In this document: positions 1 through 8,524 of the stretch, one piece after another
Position numbering within the stretch: the first letter of the stretch is position 1
Layout of the letters: every line of letters starts with the position of its first letter
From: Bacteroidota bacterium
GTDB taxonomy: Bacteria > Bacteroidota > Bacteroidia > Flavobacteriales_F > PHOS-HE28
Direction of reading: 5' to 3'
Assembly: GCA_029573495.1 (NCBI GenBank)
Contig: JAKQEI010000221.1
Coordinates: 1 to 42,602 of the forward strand
DNA length: 42,602 nt
The notes under the pieces: generated by a model
Database searches by the model: none
Told to the model about the DNA's origin: nothing
Seen by the model: the letters and a program-made list of their open reading frames with translations, nothing else
Program-made: the position numbers and the translations under genes

Positions 1-581
1 AGATCATTCAAGAGGCGGGTCTCACTGCGGGCGGTGTCCATGGGGGTATCCAAGGAGTAGCACGCGATGCCACCGATGAAGACCACCAACGGTAGTCGTT
101 CGTCCCCGCGACCGGCGGGACGCGCCAGGATGGTGCGTTGCAGACCATTGACCGTTCGTACGGCGCCATATCGCATCTCCAACCCGGCAGGCCGCTCCTC
201 CGCCCAGGCCGTGAGCCGCGCGGTCCCCTTTTGCCGCTTGCCTTGCCGCACCAGCTCGTACGCGATCGGTGTTCCAGCACGGCGTCCGGCGAGCCGGTCG
301 AGCACCTCGCCCACGCTGTTCACCGCTTCACCTCCAAGGCTCGTAAGCAGGTCGCCTCGCTCCCAGCCTGCCGCGGAGGCGGTGCTGGATGGCAGGACCT
401 CGGATACCAGGACGCCGGGAACATCGCCGAGGCCCATGACCCGTCGCATATCTTCCGTGACCGCCTCCATGCGGATGCCGAGGAAGACCCGCCGGGGCAG
501 TTCGTCCTGTCCATTACAGGCCAGGGCCATCACTGCGGCCAGAACGGATGCATATGCGTTTCGCCTGATCACCATGATCAT
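1..581 (-). CDS. PDZ domain plus alpha/beta hydrolase protein, C-terminus cut by window edge
   Basis: The minus-strand frame stays open from 581 to the left edge, giving about 193 residues. A short hydrophobic N-terminus ending in a Cys (MALACNGQ, Cys at about residue 22) looks like a signal peptide, possibly of a lipoprotein. Residues about 30-120 look like a PDZ domain: VFLGIRM, then GVLVSEVLPSSTA, WERGDLLTSLGG and a closing beta strand. From about residue 140 the sequence turns into the start of an alpha/beta hydrolase (PLVVFIGGIACYSLD resembles the first strand and oxyanion loop). The nucleophile elbow would lie outside the window. The start at 581 overlaps the stop of the upstream cargo gene as ATGA, so the two are probably translationally coupled. 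The domain calls are by eye; the substrate is unknown. Confidence 0.75.
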   Translation of the reverse strand, partial: MIMVIRRNAYASVLAAVMALACNGQDELPRRVFLGIRMEAVTEDMRRVMGLGDVPGVLVSEVLPSSTASAAGWERGDLLTSLGGEAVNSVGEVLDRLAGRRAGTPIAYELVRQGKRQKGTARLTAWAEERPAGLEMRYGAVRTVNGLQRTILARPAGRGDERLPLVVFIGGIACYSLDTPMDTARSETRLLND

Positions 582-1591
582 GGGATATGGAGGGCGACCC
601 CCCGGTATCGGTGACGACCGGAACGGATATCGAAGAACAACGGGCCTGAAGGAAGCTCCTGATCCGGGATCTCCATGTTGACCGCACCAGGCGGCCATGT
701 CTTTCGCATGAGAACGCGACCATCGGCCGTGTGGAGGACCAACTCGGCGGCTTCATCCAGCTCCCGGTCGAGGCGTACGGTGCATCGCCCGCTGAAGGGA
801 TTCGGAAGGACCGCCACCTCCAACGCTGAAGCATCGGTCAACGCATTGGCAGCCGGCACATCAAGCACGGTCACCGATCGCAGCACCACGTCATTGGTGC
901 CTTGGAAGTAGTTGTACTCCATCAAGGGCCATCGTCTGCCCGGTTGCCACCACCTGTATATCGTAGAGAAGGAGGTATCCTCCGGACTCCCATTGGTGAT
1001 GTTGTACCGGTGATGCCGGGTGCGCAGCACATCCTCATACGAACCGGTGGGGAGCAGCAAGGTACCTGCACCGTCGAGGACCTGGGTCAGTTCCCCACAG
1101 GTGTTCATCATGACATCGAGTGCGGTGGAAGTGTAACAGAACGGTGAAGTGCTCTCCACCCCGAAGAAGGCTGGAATGACCTGATAGAGGTCGGGCTCTC
1201 CCTGGTCATAGGTGAGGACGGGACCCACCTCCCCCACCTCGTAGAGTCCCAGTTCCTGGCGATCGAAGTACTTGTAGGTATGATCCGAAGGTTCGAATGA
1301 CAGGCTGCGTTGAAGGACCAGGTCGCTCGTGGGCCACTGGGCGATATGGGGTGCGGAAGCAGGTTCGATCGCCTCGAAGCGGGTGTAGGAAGTGGTCGTG
1401 ATCATGAGATCCGAATGGTCCCATACGACATCCGTTCCTTCCGGTCCGGGTTCGAACTGGTCGTCATTGGCCACACCGTGCATGTAGAACGTGTCGCCGA
1501 CAACGGGGACAAGGTCCAGCACGGTGAGCACTTGACCAGCAAGATCGGCGGTCAGGAGGACGGCGATGATGGTGAGCTTTCCTTGGAGCAT
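578..1591 (-). CDS. Secreted protein with type IX sorting domain
   Basis: This 337-residue protein has an N-terminal signal peptide (MLQGKLTIIAVLLTADLAGQ). Its last 80 or so residues form a type A sorting domain, beginning at VAVLPNPFSGRCTVRL and continuing through VLHTADGRVLMRKTW to the C-terminus. That domain directs outer-membrane transport by the type IX system and is removed or modified at the surface. The middle part (GDTFYMHG, then VWDHSDL) resembles the beta-rich ectodomains of other Bacteroidota cargo and has no recognisable catalytic motif. The 37830-38885 gene has a similar layout, including a WDFGQL-like motif. The stop overlaps the next gene's start by ATGA. Function beyond being a surface or secreted protein is unknown. 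Confidence 0.85.
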   Translation of the reverse strand: MLQGKLTIIAVLLTADLAGQVLTVLDLVPVVGDTFYMHGVANDDQFEPGPEGTDVVWDHSDLMITTTSYTRFEAIEPASAPHIAQWPTSDLVLQRSLSFEPSDHTYKYFDRQELGLYEVGEVGPVLTYDQGEPDLYQVIPAFFGVESTSPFCYTSTALDVMMNTCGELTQVLDGAGTLLLPTGSYEDVLRTRHHRYNITNGSPEDTSFSTIYRWWQPGRRWPLMEYNYFQGTNDVVLRSVTVLDVPAANALTDASALEVAVLPNPFSGRCTVRLDRELDEAAELVLHTADGRVLMRKTWPPGAVNMEIPDQELPSGPLFFDIRSGRHRYRGVALHIP

Positions 1592-1666
1592 GTTCTCGAC
1601 CTTCCGATCTGCCGCACCATGCGGTTCCGGGGTGTGCGCAAGGTGGTCGGGTGGATCGGCACGGGA

Positions 1667-2659
1667 CTATGCCGAACGTGCTAATTCGAGGAATGGGCCA
1701 GGCAAGGTGTTACCATGACCGATGAACCGGTCGCACAGGTCCTCGCTCGGGCTGCGCCCGAAATGCCGTCGATAGCTGCGTCCGAATGCGCTCGGATCGA
1801 AATAACCCACCGCCGCAGCCACCTCGGTCACCAGATGCCTTCCTTGCGCCAGAAGAACATGTGCGCGTTGCATCCGCACTTGTCGAAGGAAGGCGTGCGG
1901 TGGTATGCCGAAGGCGGCCCGGAACGAACGTTTGAAATGATGTTCCGAGAGGCATGCAGCATTCGCAAGGTCCGGTACGGTGAGGGGTCGATCGGGGCAT
2001 GATTCGGCCAGGTCGCGGGCCACGTTCAGCCGCCGCCATAGCTCGATCCGGGTGGAGCGCTTCATGGCGCTCAATTGCTCCGTTCGCTCAAGCAATCCGA
2101 ACTGCAGCATGACCAATCGTTCCATCAACCGATCATGGATCAGGTCCACATCAACCTCTTGTCGAACGGTGGGATCCGCTCTCACGAGACCATGTAATCG
2201 GGCGAACAATGACCGCACCTCCGGATCCATCGGATAGGTCTGTTCAAAGAACGCGATCGGAACATCGGTTGGGGTCGGATCATCCATCAACTGCTCTGTC
2301 GGGGTCATGAGGTTGCGCCTGACCTCGGCAGCCAGTCCGGGTCTGAAGCCGACCATCAACATTTCCGCACCCGCTTCGCTCTCGAACGCCGTTCGGTAGT
2401 GCTGACCCTGATCGATCACGAGGAAATTATCCGGATGGACGGTCCGATCGGCACCACCCACCTTGTACCACTGCCTTCCGTTCAACATCAGACGGATGGA
2501 CAGGCGTGACACATGGTCGGCCGTTTCCTCCAACCGTCGACTGCGTATGTAAAGCGTGCCGTTACCCATCCGATGCATATCCGCTGCGGCATGCCTCGAA
2601 CAGTACACTTGCCCGATGAGGAGTGAACGCGTGCTTTCACAATACGGACAACTGGACAT
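1667..2659 (-). CDS. AraC-family transcriptional regulator
   Basis: The 330-residue product carries a C-terminal AraC/XylS double helix-turn-helix at about residues 207-310. The first helix-turn-helix is around LTVPDLANAACLSEHHFKRS and the second around VTEVAAAVGYFDPSAFGRSY, followed by the typical FGRSP ending. Residues 30-200 form a cupin-like sensor region (FLVIDQGQHY). The N-terminus has Cys4, Cys7, Cys20 and His23 (CPYC and CSRH), a spacing that could bind zinc or another metal. These residues exist only if the start is at 2659; a start at Met28 or Met31 would remove them. It lies 75 bases upstream of a cargo gene on the same strand, so it may regulate that locus, but this is inference. 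The ligand is unknown. Confidence 0.88.
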   Translation of the reverse strand: MSSCPYCESTRSLLIGQVYCSRHAAADMHRMGNGTLYIRSRRLEETADHVSRLSIRLMLNGRQWYKVGGADRTVHPDNFLVIDQGQHYRTAFESEAGAEMLMVGFRPGLAAEVRRNLMTPTEQLMDDPTPTDVPIAFFEQTYPMDPEVRSLFARLHGLVRADPTVRQEVDVDLIHDRLMERLVMLQFGLLERTEQLSAMKRSTRIELWRRLNVARDLAESCPDRPLTVPDLANAACLSEHHFKRSFRAAFGIPPHAFLRQVRMQRAHVLLAQGRHLVTEVAAAVGYFDPSAFGRSYRRHFGRSPSEDLCDRFIGHGNTLPGPFLELARSA

Positions 2660-2911
2660 CGACCACCGTGTTAGGCCATCAAAACTACCGGCTGATCGTT
2701 GTCCACTGTTCCCCGCATGTCACAGCATCAACCGACTGACCGGATCAAGATCGGACCGGAGTATTCACGCTTCAGCTCGCTGTATAGTGCTATCCTGCAA
2801 CTCAAATACAGCCTTCGGGCTCCACTCCCAACTTTCCCGTTCATGCTTCGTCGTCAGACACCGCATGGCACCATCCCAGTGAGTCCAACAGGCATCGCGC
2901 CCAGACCGTAG
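2660..2911. other. Gene-poor stretch before the orphan sorting domain
   Basis: This is the first part of a roughly 660-base gap between the AraC gene and the next cargo gene. Short open frames on the plus strand do not resemble proteins. I see no promoter or RNA structure that I can support. The stretch may be decayed remains of the gene whose sorting domain survives just downstream. Confidence 0.4.
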
Positions 2912-3154
2912 GTCGGTCGGGTCACTCTCCATCCCAACCCGGCTGTCAACGCACTCTTTCTGGAAGCCGGGACCGATGGCCTATTGGAGGTCAGCGTATT
3001 CTCGAGCAGCGGCCAGCTGGTGCTGTCGGGGATGCGTTTCGGAGCGGGTAGGCTCGCTCAACTGGATGTATCTGAATTCGCGAACGGGACCTACCTCCTT
3101 CAATGCATATGCAACGGCCGGGCCAGCCGCGGCCTGTTCACGGTGCAGCACTGA
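2912..3154 (+). pseudogene. Orphan type IX sorting domain fragment
   Basis: Translating the plus strand from 2912 to the TGA at 3152-3154 gives an 80-residue type A sorting domain with no mature protein in front. It begins VTLHPNPAVNALFLEAG, continues VSVFSSSGQLVLSGM and ends FANGTYLLQC...GLFTVQH. These are the HPNP opening, the S-S-G-Q-L turn and the F-A-N-G-T-Y strand seen in intact sorting domains here. An in-frame TAG at 2909-2911 closes the frame immediately upstream, and no start codon or signal peptide is in reach. The simplest reading is the 3' remnant of a cargo gene whose body was deleted. A programmed frameshift joining another frame is possible, but no plausible upstream coding frame was seen. 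Confidence 0.8.
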
Positions 3155-3322
3155 GCGTAGGATCCAACGGGCACCGCGCTTTTAGCTCGGTTCTGCGAAG
3201 TGTGGCCAACCCGCAAGCCTGCCACGGACCACCACCAAGGCTGTCCGCCGCCCGTTCCAGCGTATTACCATCCGTGAAGATCGGAGCGATACACGAAGAG
3301 GTGGCGCAGACCGCGCAGCGGT

Positions 3323-4054
3323 TCAACGGACCACGACCCTGTGCACATGCCGCGTCCCACCACGGGTCAGTACCGCCGTGTACATCCCGAGCGGTACAGC
3401 TTGCAGCGCGATCTCCAACCGTTGCGTGCCCGCCATGCGTTGCACCACTGCACCCCGTCCATCAACAAGTTCAGCCTGCCATGTTCCCGGAGGAAGATCA
3501 ACCACCAGACGCTGCTGGTCCGGATCGTGGCGGATCAAGGGTGCGGCTTCGGCAGGGAAGGTGGCGATCCCGGTAAGGGTGGTGTCGCAACCGGCAGCAG
3601 GGGCCTCTGCATAGTCGAAGACCACGGTGCTGCAGGCGTTCATCAGGAACCAACCGAAGGGGTCCACCACGGTGGCCGTGGGCGCGACCCACACCTGGTT
3701 CCACGGGCCGGGGCCGAATCCATTACCCGTGCTATCCACGTTCACGATCAAGCTGGCGCCTTCCTTCAGGGCGATTTCGGAGGATACGATGCCACCGAAT
3801 GTGGTGGAGTCGATGATCACGGTACCGCCCGTTTCCACCCAGATAGAGAGTTCCGCACCGGAGAGGTGAAGGGTATCGCCCGGGCATACCCACGCGCACC
3901 AGTAGCCACCGTGGAGCGTATCCGTACCCGTGTATGCGATGGTGAAAGGGTGGATGGTCGTGGCGCAGTCATCCACCCATGAGTTCGAACCGCATTGCTG
4001 TGCAACGGCCGGGATGGCGAGGATGAAGGTGTTGATAAGGATGATGTTGCGCAT
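3323..4054 (-). CDS. Small secreted protein with type IX sorting domain
   Basis: The 243-residue product starts best at 4054, where MRNIILINTFILAIPAVAQQ is a clear signal peptide; a longer frame to 4111 adds only non-signal residues. The mature part is Cys-containing and beta-rich (WVDDCATTIHPFTIAYTG, then ELSIWVETGGTVIIDSTT), suggesting stacked strands like a small beta-helix. The C-terminal 60 residues (QQRLVVDLPPGTWQAELVDG to VHRVVVR) act as a sorting domain, though the usual PNP opening is not evident, so that part is less typical. A -7-like box TAACTTGA lies at 4082-4075. No enzymatic motif is visible. Confidence 0.8.
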   Translation of the reverse strand: MRNIILINTFILAIPAVAQQCGSNSWVDDCATTIHPFTIAYTGTDTLHGGYWCAWVCPGDTLHLSGAELSIWVETGGTVIIDSTTFGGIVSSEIALKEGASLIVNVDSTGNGFGPGPWNQVWVAPTATVVDPFGWFLMNACSTVVFDYAEAPAAGCDTTLTGIATFPAEAAPLIRHDPDQQRLVVDLPPGTWQAELVDGRGAVVQRMAGTQRLEIALQAVPLGMYTAVLTRGGTRHVHRVVVR

Positions 4055-4074
4055 GTGCCTGTTGTTCGGATGGC

Positions 4075-4082
4075 TCAAGTTA
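4075..4082 (-). promoter_or_regulatory. Putative -7 promoter box (TAACTTGA)
   Basis: The box matches seven of eight positions of the Bacteroidota -7 consensus TAnnTTTG. It sits 20 bases upstream of the ATG at 4054. No convincing -33 TTG was found. Confidence 0.35.
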
Positions 4083-4096
4083 GAATACTGCAGGGG

Positions 4097-4140
4097 CTCT
4101 CTCCGAACCACCGCCGTGCCCTTCCGCCGGATGGCGATGA
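4097..4140. repeat. Short intergenic repeat, copy 1
   Basis: This stretch resembles 5661-5706. Both contain a pyrimidine-rich CTCTC start, a CCACCGC block and an identical 14-mer TCCGCCGGATGGCG that can fold as a small hairpin. It lies between the cargo gene starting at 4054 and the hydrolase ending at 4199. Confidence 0.45.
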
Positions 4141-4198
4141 ACCTGCGCCAGCGGGCGGCTGCATCACAAGGGCGACATGATCCGGCTCGGTGCGGTCG

Positions 4199-5512
4199 TT
4201 ACTCCTGGATCCACCGCACGATCTGCTCGATGAATTCAGGTGGTTGCCTGCGCCAGCGCCAGAAGACATTTGGCCAATCCCAGTTCGCTCCGTTCAAGCC
4301 TTGCGATGCACGGCCATCATGCCCCATGTCGGGGATGGTCACCACCTTGTGTTCCACACCGCTCCGGGCCAGCAGCGCTTGCATGCGGGCCTCGTTCTCT
4401 GCGGGCGGCACCAGCAGGTCGTTCTCCCCGAACAAGGCCAGGGTCGGGCAGCGCAAGGTGGATAGGCTCTTCGCCGGGTCGAAGTCGTTGCGGCGCCACC
4501 ACAGCACATCGCCCTCGTCCACCACGGCGTTCACGTGCTCGGCCCACTCCCGATCACGGATCTTCATTCCTTCCCTCTCCACCTGCTCGCGGTCCTTCAT
4601 CTTCCCCGAACGCACGTAGCGGAAGTACAGCTCGGTGAAAGCAACGGCCGAATCCACGGTGGCCGCTTCGTAGCCGTAGTCCGGCATGCCGTAGCGCAGC
4701 CGGTGGATGTCCTGCTCGAACACGCTCACAGCAGGCCCCACATTGAGGATGACGAAACCGCAGTCGTCCACCTTCGCTGCGGCGAGCGGGGCGATCCAAC
4801 CGCCCTGGCTGCTACCCAGGAAACCGATCTTCACGGCGCGCTCACCAGCCACTTCCCGTGCGGCCATGCAGGCGGCCACGGCATCATCTGCCAGCAGTTC
4901 CATGTCCGCCAGGTCAGCATCTCCACCGGATGCGCCGGAACCGCGCTTGTCGTAAAGGAAGCTGGCGATGCCCCGTTGCGCCAGGGAATGGGCCAGCGAC
5001 CGGTAGTACGGGGTTTCCCTGTGCTGGTCACCGGAACCGTGGATGAGGACGGCGACCGGATAACGCATGGCCCCGACCGGTTCGAACAACGTTCCCTTCA
5101 GCGTGACCTCACCGTTCCGGAAGCTGATGTCGGTGGGTGTGTAGGGCAAGGGTACCGGCGCTGTCCGTTTCAAGTGTATCCGGATCTTCGGCGACCAGCG
5201 TATGCTCGCGCCGGTGAATGCCTGTTGTTCTTCGTGGTAAAGGCAGGCGAAGTCGCCGTAGTAGAATGTGAAACGAAGGCTGTCATCCTCGAACGCCACT
5301 GTATCACAGCGCACATCGAAGATGCCCAGTTCCGGTATGGAGTAACGACCCACGAGTGCATCTTCCTGCAGCTGGAGGTCCAACTCCATGAGTTGAACGG
5401 AACCATCGCGGGTGAGGGCTCCGGTATAGTAGCCTACCGGAGACTGAGCGTGCAGGGAGAAGGCGATGGAAAGGCAGAAGAGAAATACCGTGGACAGGAT
5501 CCGCATGCGCAT
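4199..5512 (-). CDS. Secreted alpha/beta hydrolase
   Basis: The 437-residue product starts at 5512 (MRMRILSTVFLFCLSIAF...HAQ), a clear signal peptide; the longer frame to 5563 adds an unlikely leader. The first 110 or so mature residues are a beta-rich N-terminal domain (VGYYTGALTRDGSVQLMELD). The catalytic domain follows: HGSGD oxyanion region (VAVLIHGSGDQHRETPY), GFLGSSQGGW with the Ser nucleophile of the GxSxG elbow, LFGENDLLVPP with the acid residue, and DMGHDGRA with the catalytic His. It belongs to the COG1073-type esterase/peptidase-like hydrolases and probably acts in the periplasm or outside the cell. The substrate cannot be told from sequence. Confidence 0.9.
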   Translation of the reverse strand: MRMRILSTVFLFCLSIAFSLHAQSPVGYYTGALTRDGSVQLMELDLQLQEDALVGRYSIPELGIFDVRCDTVAFEDDSLRFTFYYGDFACLYHEEQQAFTGASIRWSPKIRIHLKRTAPVPLPYTPTDISFRNGEVTLKGTLFEPVGAMRYPVAVLIHGSGDQHRETPYYRSLAHSLAQRGIASFLYDKRGSGASGGDADLADMELLADDAVAACMAAREVAGERAVKIGFLGSSQGGWIAPLAAAKVDDCGFVILNVGPAVSVFEQDIHRLRYGMPDYGYEAATVDSAVAFTELYFRYVRSGKMKDREQVEREGMKIRDREWAEHVNAVVDEGDVLWWRRNDFDPAKSLSTLRCPTLALFGENDLLVPPAENEARMQALLARSGVEHKVVTIPDMGHDGRASQGLNGANWDWPNVFWRWRRQPPEFIEQIVRWIQE

Positions 5513-5660
5513 ACGATGGAGCTTTCGAATTTCATCAGATGGGACGGGCCAGAGCCCTGGCATGGTCCGGACGGTTGGAGGATCCGCCTATCGTGAGGTG
5601 GACCGCACTTGACGGGGTCCTTGGTCAAGTATCGCTCGAGCTGTATTGGACCACAGCGGA

Positions 5661-5706
5661 TCTCTCCCCCGACCACCGCACTGGACTTCCGCCGGATGGC
5701 GGAGAC
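5661..5706. repeat. Short intergenic repeat, copy 2
   Basis: It matches the stretch at 4097-4140, including the shared TCCGCCGGATGGCG. In this copy TCCGCC and GGCGGA form a perfect six-base stem around GGAT. Similarity may continue, with a gap, for another 20-30 bases (GGGCGG, then AAGG). Confidence 0.45.
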
Positions 5707-5816
5707 CCGGGGCGGTTCAAGGTCCTCTAATTGGGTGACTGAACACAACCTCCTTTATTGCCGGAAATCGAGTAATCGGTCAATCAGGGATCATAGGCTG
5801 ACCAGAAAGCCTTTTA

Positions 5817-5824
5817 CATATTTG
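5817..5824 (+). promoter_or_regulatory. Putative -7 promoter box (CATATTTG)
   Basis: Seven of eight positions match TAnnTTTG. The box ends 18 bases before the ATG at 5843, in an AT-rich stretch. No clear -33 element. Confidence 0.35.
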
Positions 5825-5842
5825 AGGTATAAACATGCACCC

Positions 5843-8386
5843 ATGACCTGCTCCCGCGCATTGGCCCTTCTCCTTGTTGCTTGTTCCCACCTACCTGCCG
5901 CGAATGCGCAGGACGGAGCGGTTGATCCTTCCTTCAACCCAGTGGACGTTGGTTACGGCAACGGGGACGCAGGGTTGTATGGGATGGATATCCGTTCGGT
6001 CGTACTTCACACGGATCAGAAGATCCTTGTGGGCGGTGCGTTCGGCATTTTCGATGGGTCAGGTTCCAGGAACCTGACCCGCTTGTTGCAGAACGGAAGG
6101 GTCGACCCTTCGTTCTCCTTTACACCAACTACATCGGCGGTGAACGTCCTGTTGGTCCAACCTGCCGACGGGAAGATACTGGTGGGTGGGATGTTCTATC
6201 AAGACCTTGGTGCTCCGCACAACCACATCATGCGCATTCATCCGGATGGTTCAGTGGACACCGGTTTCAACCCGGGTATCGGACCGGACTACGACGTGAA
6301 TTGCATGGCTTTGCAAGCCGATGGGAAGATCATCATTGGAGGTGCGTTCACCAACATTAATGGAACGACCCGCTCACGGATCGCACGCTTGAATGCGAAC
6401 GGAACGCTCGACACCAGCTTCAACCCGACGGCGGCTCCTACCGGTGAGGTGTACTCCGTGGCGGTGGATGGTAACGGCAAGATCCTCGTTGGTGGCGATT
6501 TCTCCCCCATCGTTGGCACCACCCATAGCAGCATCGCCCGCTTTGAGCCGGATGGATCCCTGGATCCGACCTTCAATGCCGGCACCGGTGCAAGGACAGG
6601 AACAACAGGGTCCGGTGATGTCAACTGCATCACCGTCCTCCCGGACGCGCGGATCCTCATCGGTGGGTACTTCTCCCGATACAACGGCATGCTGCGGAAC
6701 AACATCGCCTCATTGCTGCCCGATGGCAGCCTGGACCCGGACTTCACCGTCGGAACGGGCTCCAGTGCACGCGTGCATACCATGGCACGGCAGCAGGACG
6801 GATACATCCTGGTGGCTGGCGATTTCGACACCTATGACGGTGCGAACCGCAGGGACCTGGTGAGGATCCATCCAAGCGGTGCCGTTGATCCGACCCTCGT
6901 CTCCGGAGCGAGTTATTTAGGTACGATCCACACCTTGGCCATACAGGCCGATGGGCGGATCCTCATCGGAGGTGATTTCGTGTCCTATGGTGATCTGGGA
7001 CGCTATCGGATGACCCGGATCCTTGCGAACGGCACATGGGATAGCAGCTTCAGCCCAGGGACCGGGGCGAACCTCACTGTTCATTCGATCGCACCGTTGA
7101 ACGATGGTAGCTTGTTGTTGGGCGGCGGTTTCACCTTGTACAATGGTGCAGTGGCGCGCCGCCTTGCACGGCTCGAACCGGATGGTACACTGGACCTTGA
7201 TTTCGGCCCGAATGACCTTGGTTGCAACAATCAGGTGAAACGAATACTTGTGCAACCGGATGGTCGTATCCTGATCGCCGGGATGTTCACGAGCTGCTTC
7301 GGGGAGGATCGCTGGGGAGTAGCCCGCTTGTTAGCTGATGGTGCGGTGGACCCCAGCTTCGACCCGGGTTTTGGGATCAGCTTGGTGGAGGACATGGTCC
7401 TTCAGCCGGATGGCCGGATCATAGTCTGTGGGAACTTCACGAATGTCAACGGGATCCCGCGGAACGGCATCGCCCGGCTACTGCCGGATGGCGGTCTTGA
7501 CATGGGCTTCGACCCTGGTTCCGGTCCAACGGGCGGTTTCCTCCCGACGATCTACGCCCTGGCCTTGGGTCCTGATGGTACGGTGCTCATTGGTGGCGCT
7601 TTCACCACCATCAACGGTGTATCCCGCAACAACATCGCCCGGCTCAACCCGGATGGAAGTGTGGACCTCACCTTCGATCCCGGAAGCGGCACGAATTTCC
7701 GGGTGCTTTGCATGACCGTGCAACCCGACGAACGGATCTTCATCGGCGGCGAATTCAACCAAGTGAACGGGGTCCAACGGAAACGACTGGCCCGGCTGAT
7801 GGCCGATGGGTCCCTCGACCAGAACTTCGACACATCGGACGGGGCGAGCAGTGCGGTGAACACATGCCTGCTCCAAGCCGATGGCAAGTTGGTCATTGGA
7901 GGACATTTCGGCCATTATGGAGGAGTAGCTCATGAAAATGTGGCGCGCGTCAACCCGAATGGCTCCTTGGATCAGAGCTTCGATGCCGGCCCTGGCACGT
8001 CCTCGCTGGGTGTGTGGGCCTTGGCGTTCCAAACCGGTGGTGCACTCATCGTGGGCGGTGATTTCTTCGCCGTGGGTGGCCTCGGTCGGAACCGAATAGC
8101 TCGCTTGTTCAACGCACCCGTTGGTATTCCGGAGCAACCGGAGAGCGCACGGATGGCGTTGTTCCCGAATCCTGCTGATGACCGTTTCATCATCTCGTTG
8201 GGAGATGACTTCGCTGGTTCGGCGCTGGAGTTCACGCTACTGGATGTGGCAGGTCATGTTGTGATGCGGGACCGGTCCGCTGCCGGGGGTGCGACCGTGG
8301 ATGTCAGTGGCATCGCACCGGGTAGCTACGTCGTAGAGGTGCGCTGCGCAAGTGAGGTCTTCAGCCGAAGCATCATGATCGATTGA
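5843..8386 (+). CDS. Delta-60 repeat protein with type IX sorting domain
   Basis: The 847-residue product starts at 5843, where MTCSRALALLLVACSHLPA...NAQ is a signal peptide; the same frame runs open back to 5609 without a plausible leader. Residues about 25-765 consist of some fourteen repeats of 50-60 residues, each with a core like DGKILVGGxFTxxNG, then RLxxDGSLDxxFNPG. This is the delta-60 repeat, thought to fold as beta-propeller-like blades. The last 85 residues form a type A sorting domain (MALFPNPADDRFIISLGDDF, then LLDVAGHVVMRD). It is therefore a surface or secreted protein, perhaps binding other molecules; no enzymatic role is evident. The repeats are diverged at the DNA level, so the array looks old. 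Confidence 0.92.
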   Translation: MTCSRALALLLVACSHLPAANAQDGAVDPSFNPVDVGYGNGDAGLYGMDIRSVVLHTDQKILVGGAFGIFDGSGSRNLTRLLQNGRVDPSFSFTPTTSAVNVLLVQPADGKILVGGMFYQDLGAPHNHIMRIHPDGSVDTGFNPGIGPDYDVNCMALQADGKIIIGGAFTNINGTTRSRIARLNANGTLDTSFNPTAAPTGEVYSVAVDGNGKILVGGDFSPIVGTTHSSIARFEPDGSLDPTFNAGTGARTGTTGSGDVNCITVLPDARILIGGYFSRYNGMLRNNIASLLPDGSLDPDFTVGTGSSARVHTMARQQDGYILVAGDFDTYDGANRRDLVRIHPSGAVDPTLVSGASYLGTIHTLAIQADGRILIGGDFVSYGDLGRYRMTRILANGTWDSSFSPGTGANLTVHSIAPLNDGSLLLGGGFTLYNGAVARRLARLEPDGTLDLDFGPNDLGCNNQVKRILVQPDGRILIAGMFTSCFGEDRWGVARLLADGAVDPSFDPGFGISLVEDMVLQPDGRIIVCGNFTNVNGIPRNGIARLLPDGGLDMGFDPGSGPTGGFLPTIYALALGPDGTVLIGGAFTTINGVSRNNIARLNPDGSVDLTFDPGSGTNFRVLCMTVQPDERIFIGGEFNQVNGVQRKRLARLMADGSLDQNFDTSDGASSAVNTCLLQADGKLVIGGHFGHYGGVAHENVARVNPNGSLDQSFDAGPGTSSLGVWALAFQTGGALIVGGDFFAVGGLGRNRIARLFNAPVGIPEQPESARMALFPNPADDRFIISLGDDFAGSALEFTLLDVAGHVVMRDRSAAGGATVDVSGIAPGSYVVEVRCASEVFSRSIMID

Positions 8387-8524
8387 ACAGCATGCCGTGG
8401 AACCGTTTGTTCATTGATCAAGGCCGTTCATGGATCAGCCTCGCTCGGTGAACATCACTGGAACGCCCCACCCCCCTTGTCCATGCCGCTCCCATTGCGC
8501 ACTTTCGTCTGAGCCAGCCATCCC

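Larger units (their letters stand above)
5513..5842. other. Divergent intergenic region between hydrolase and delta-60 gene
   Basis: This 330-base gap separates two divergently read genes. It holds the second copy of a short intergenic repeat and a possible -7 box just before the plus-strand gene. From about 5740 the sequence becomes AT-richer than its surroundings, as expected for a promoter region. No small gene is supported. Confidence 0.5.

Noticed and set aside
2556..2882. Plus-strand open frame upstream of the orphan sorting domain, as its missing body
   Set aside because: It overlaps the AraC gene, has no signal peptide or beta-rich cargo character, and is in a different frame.
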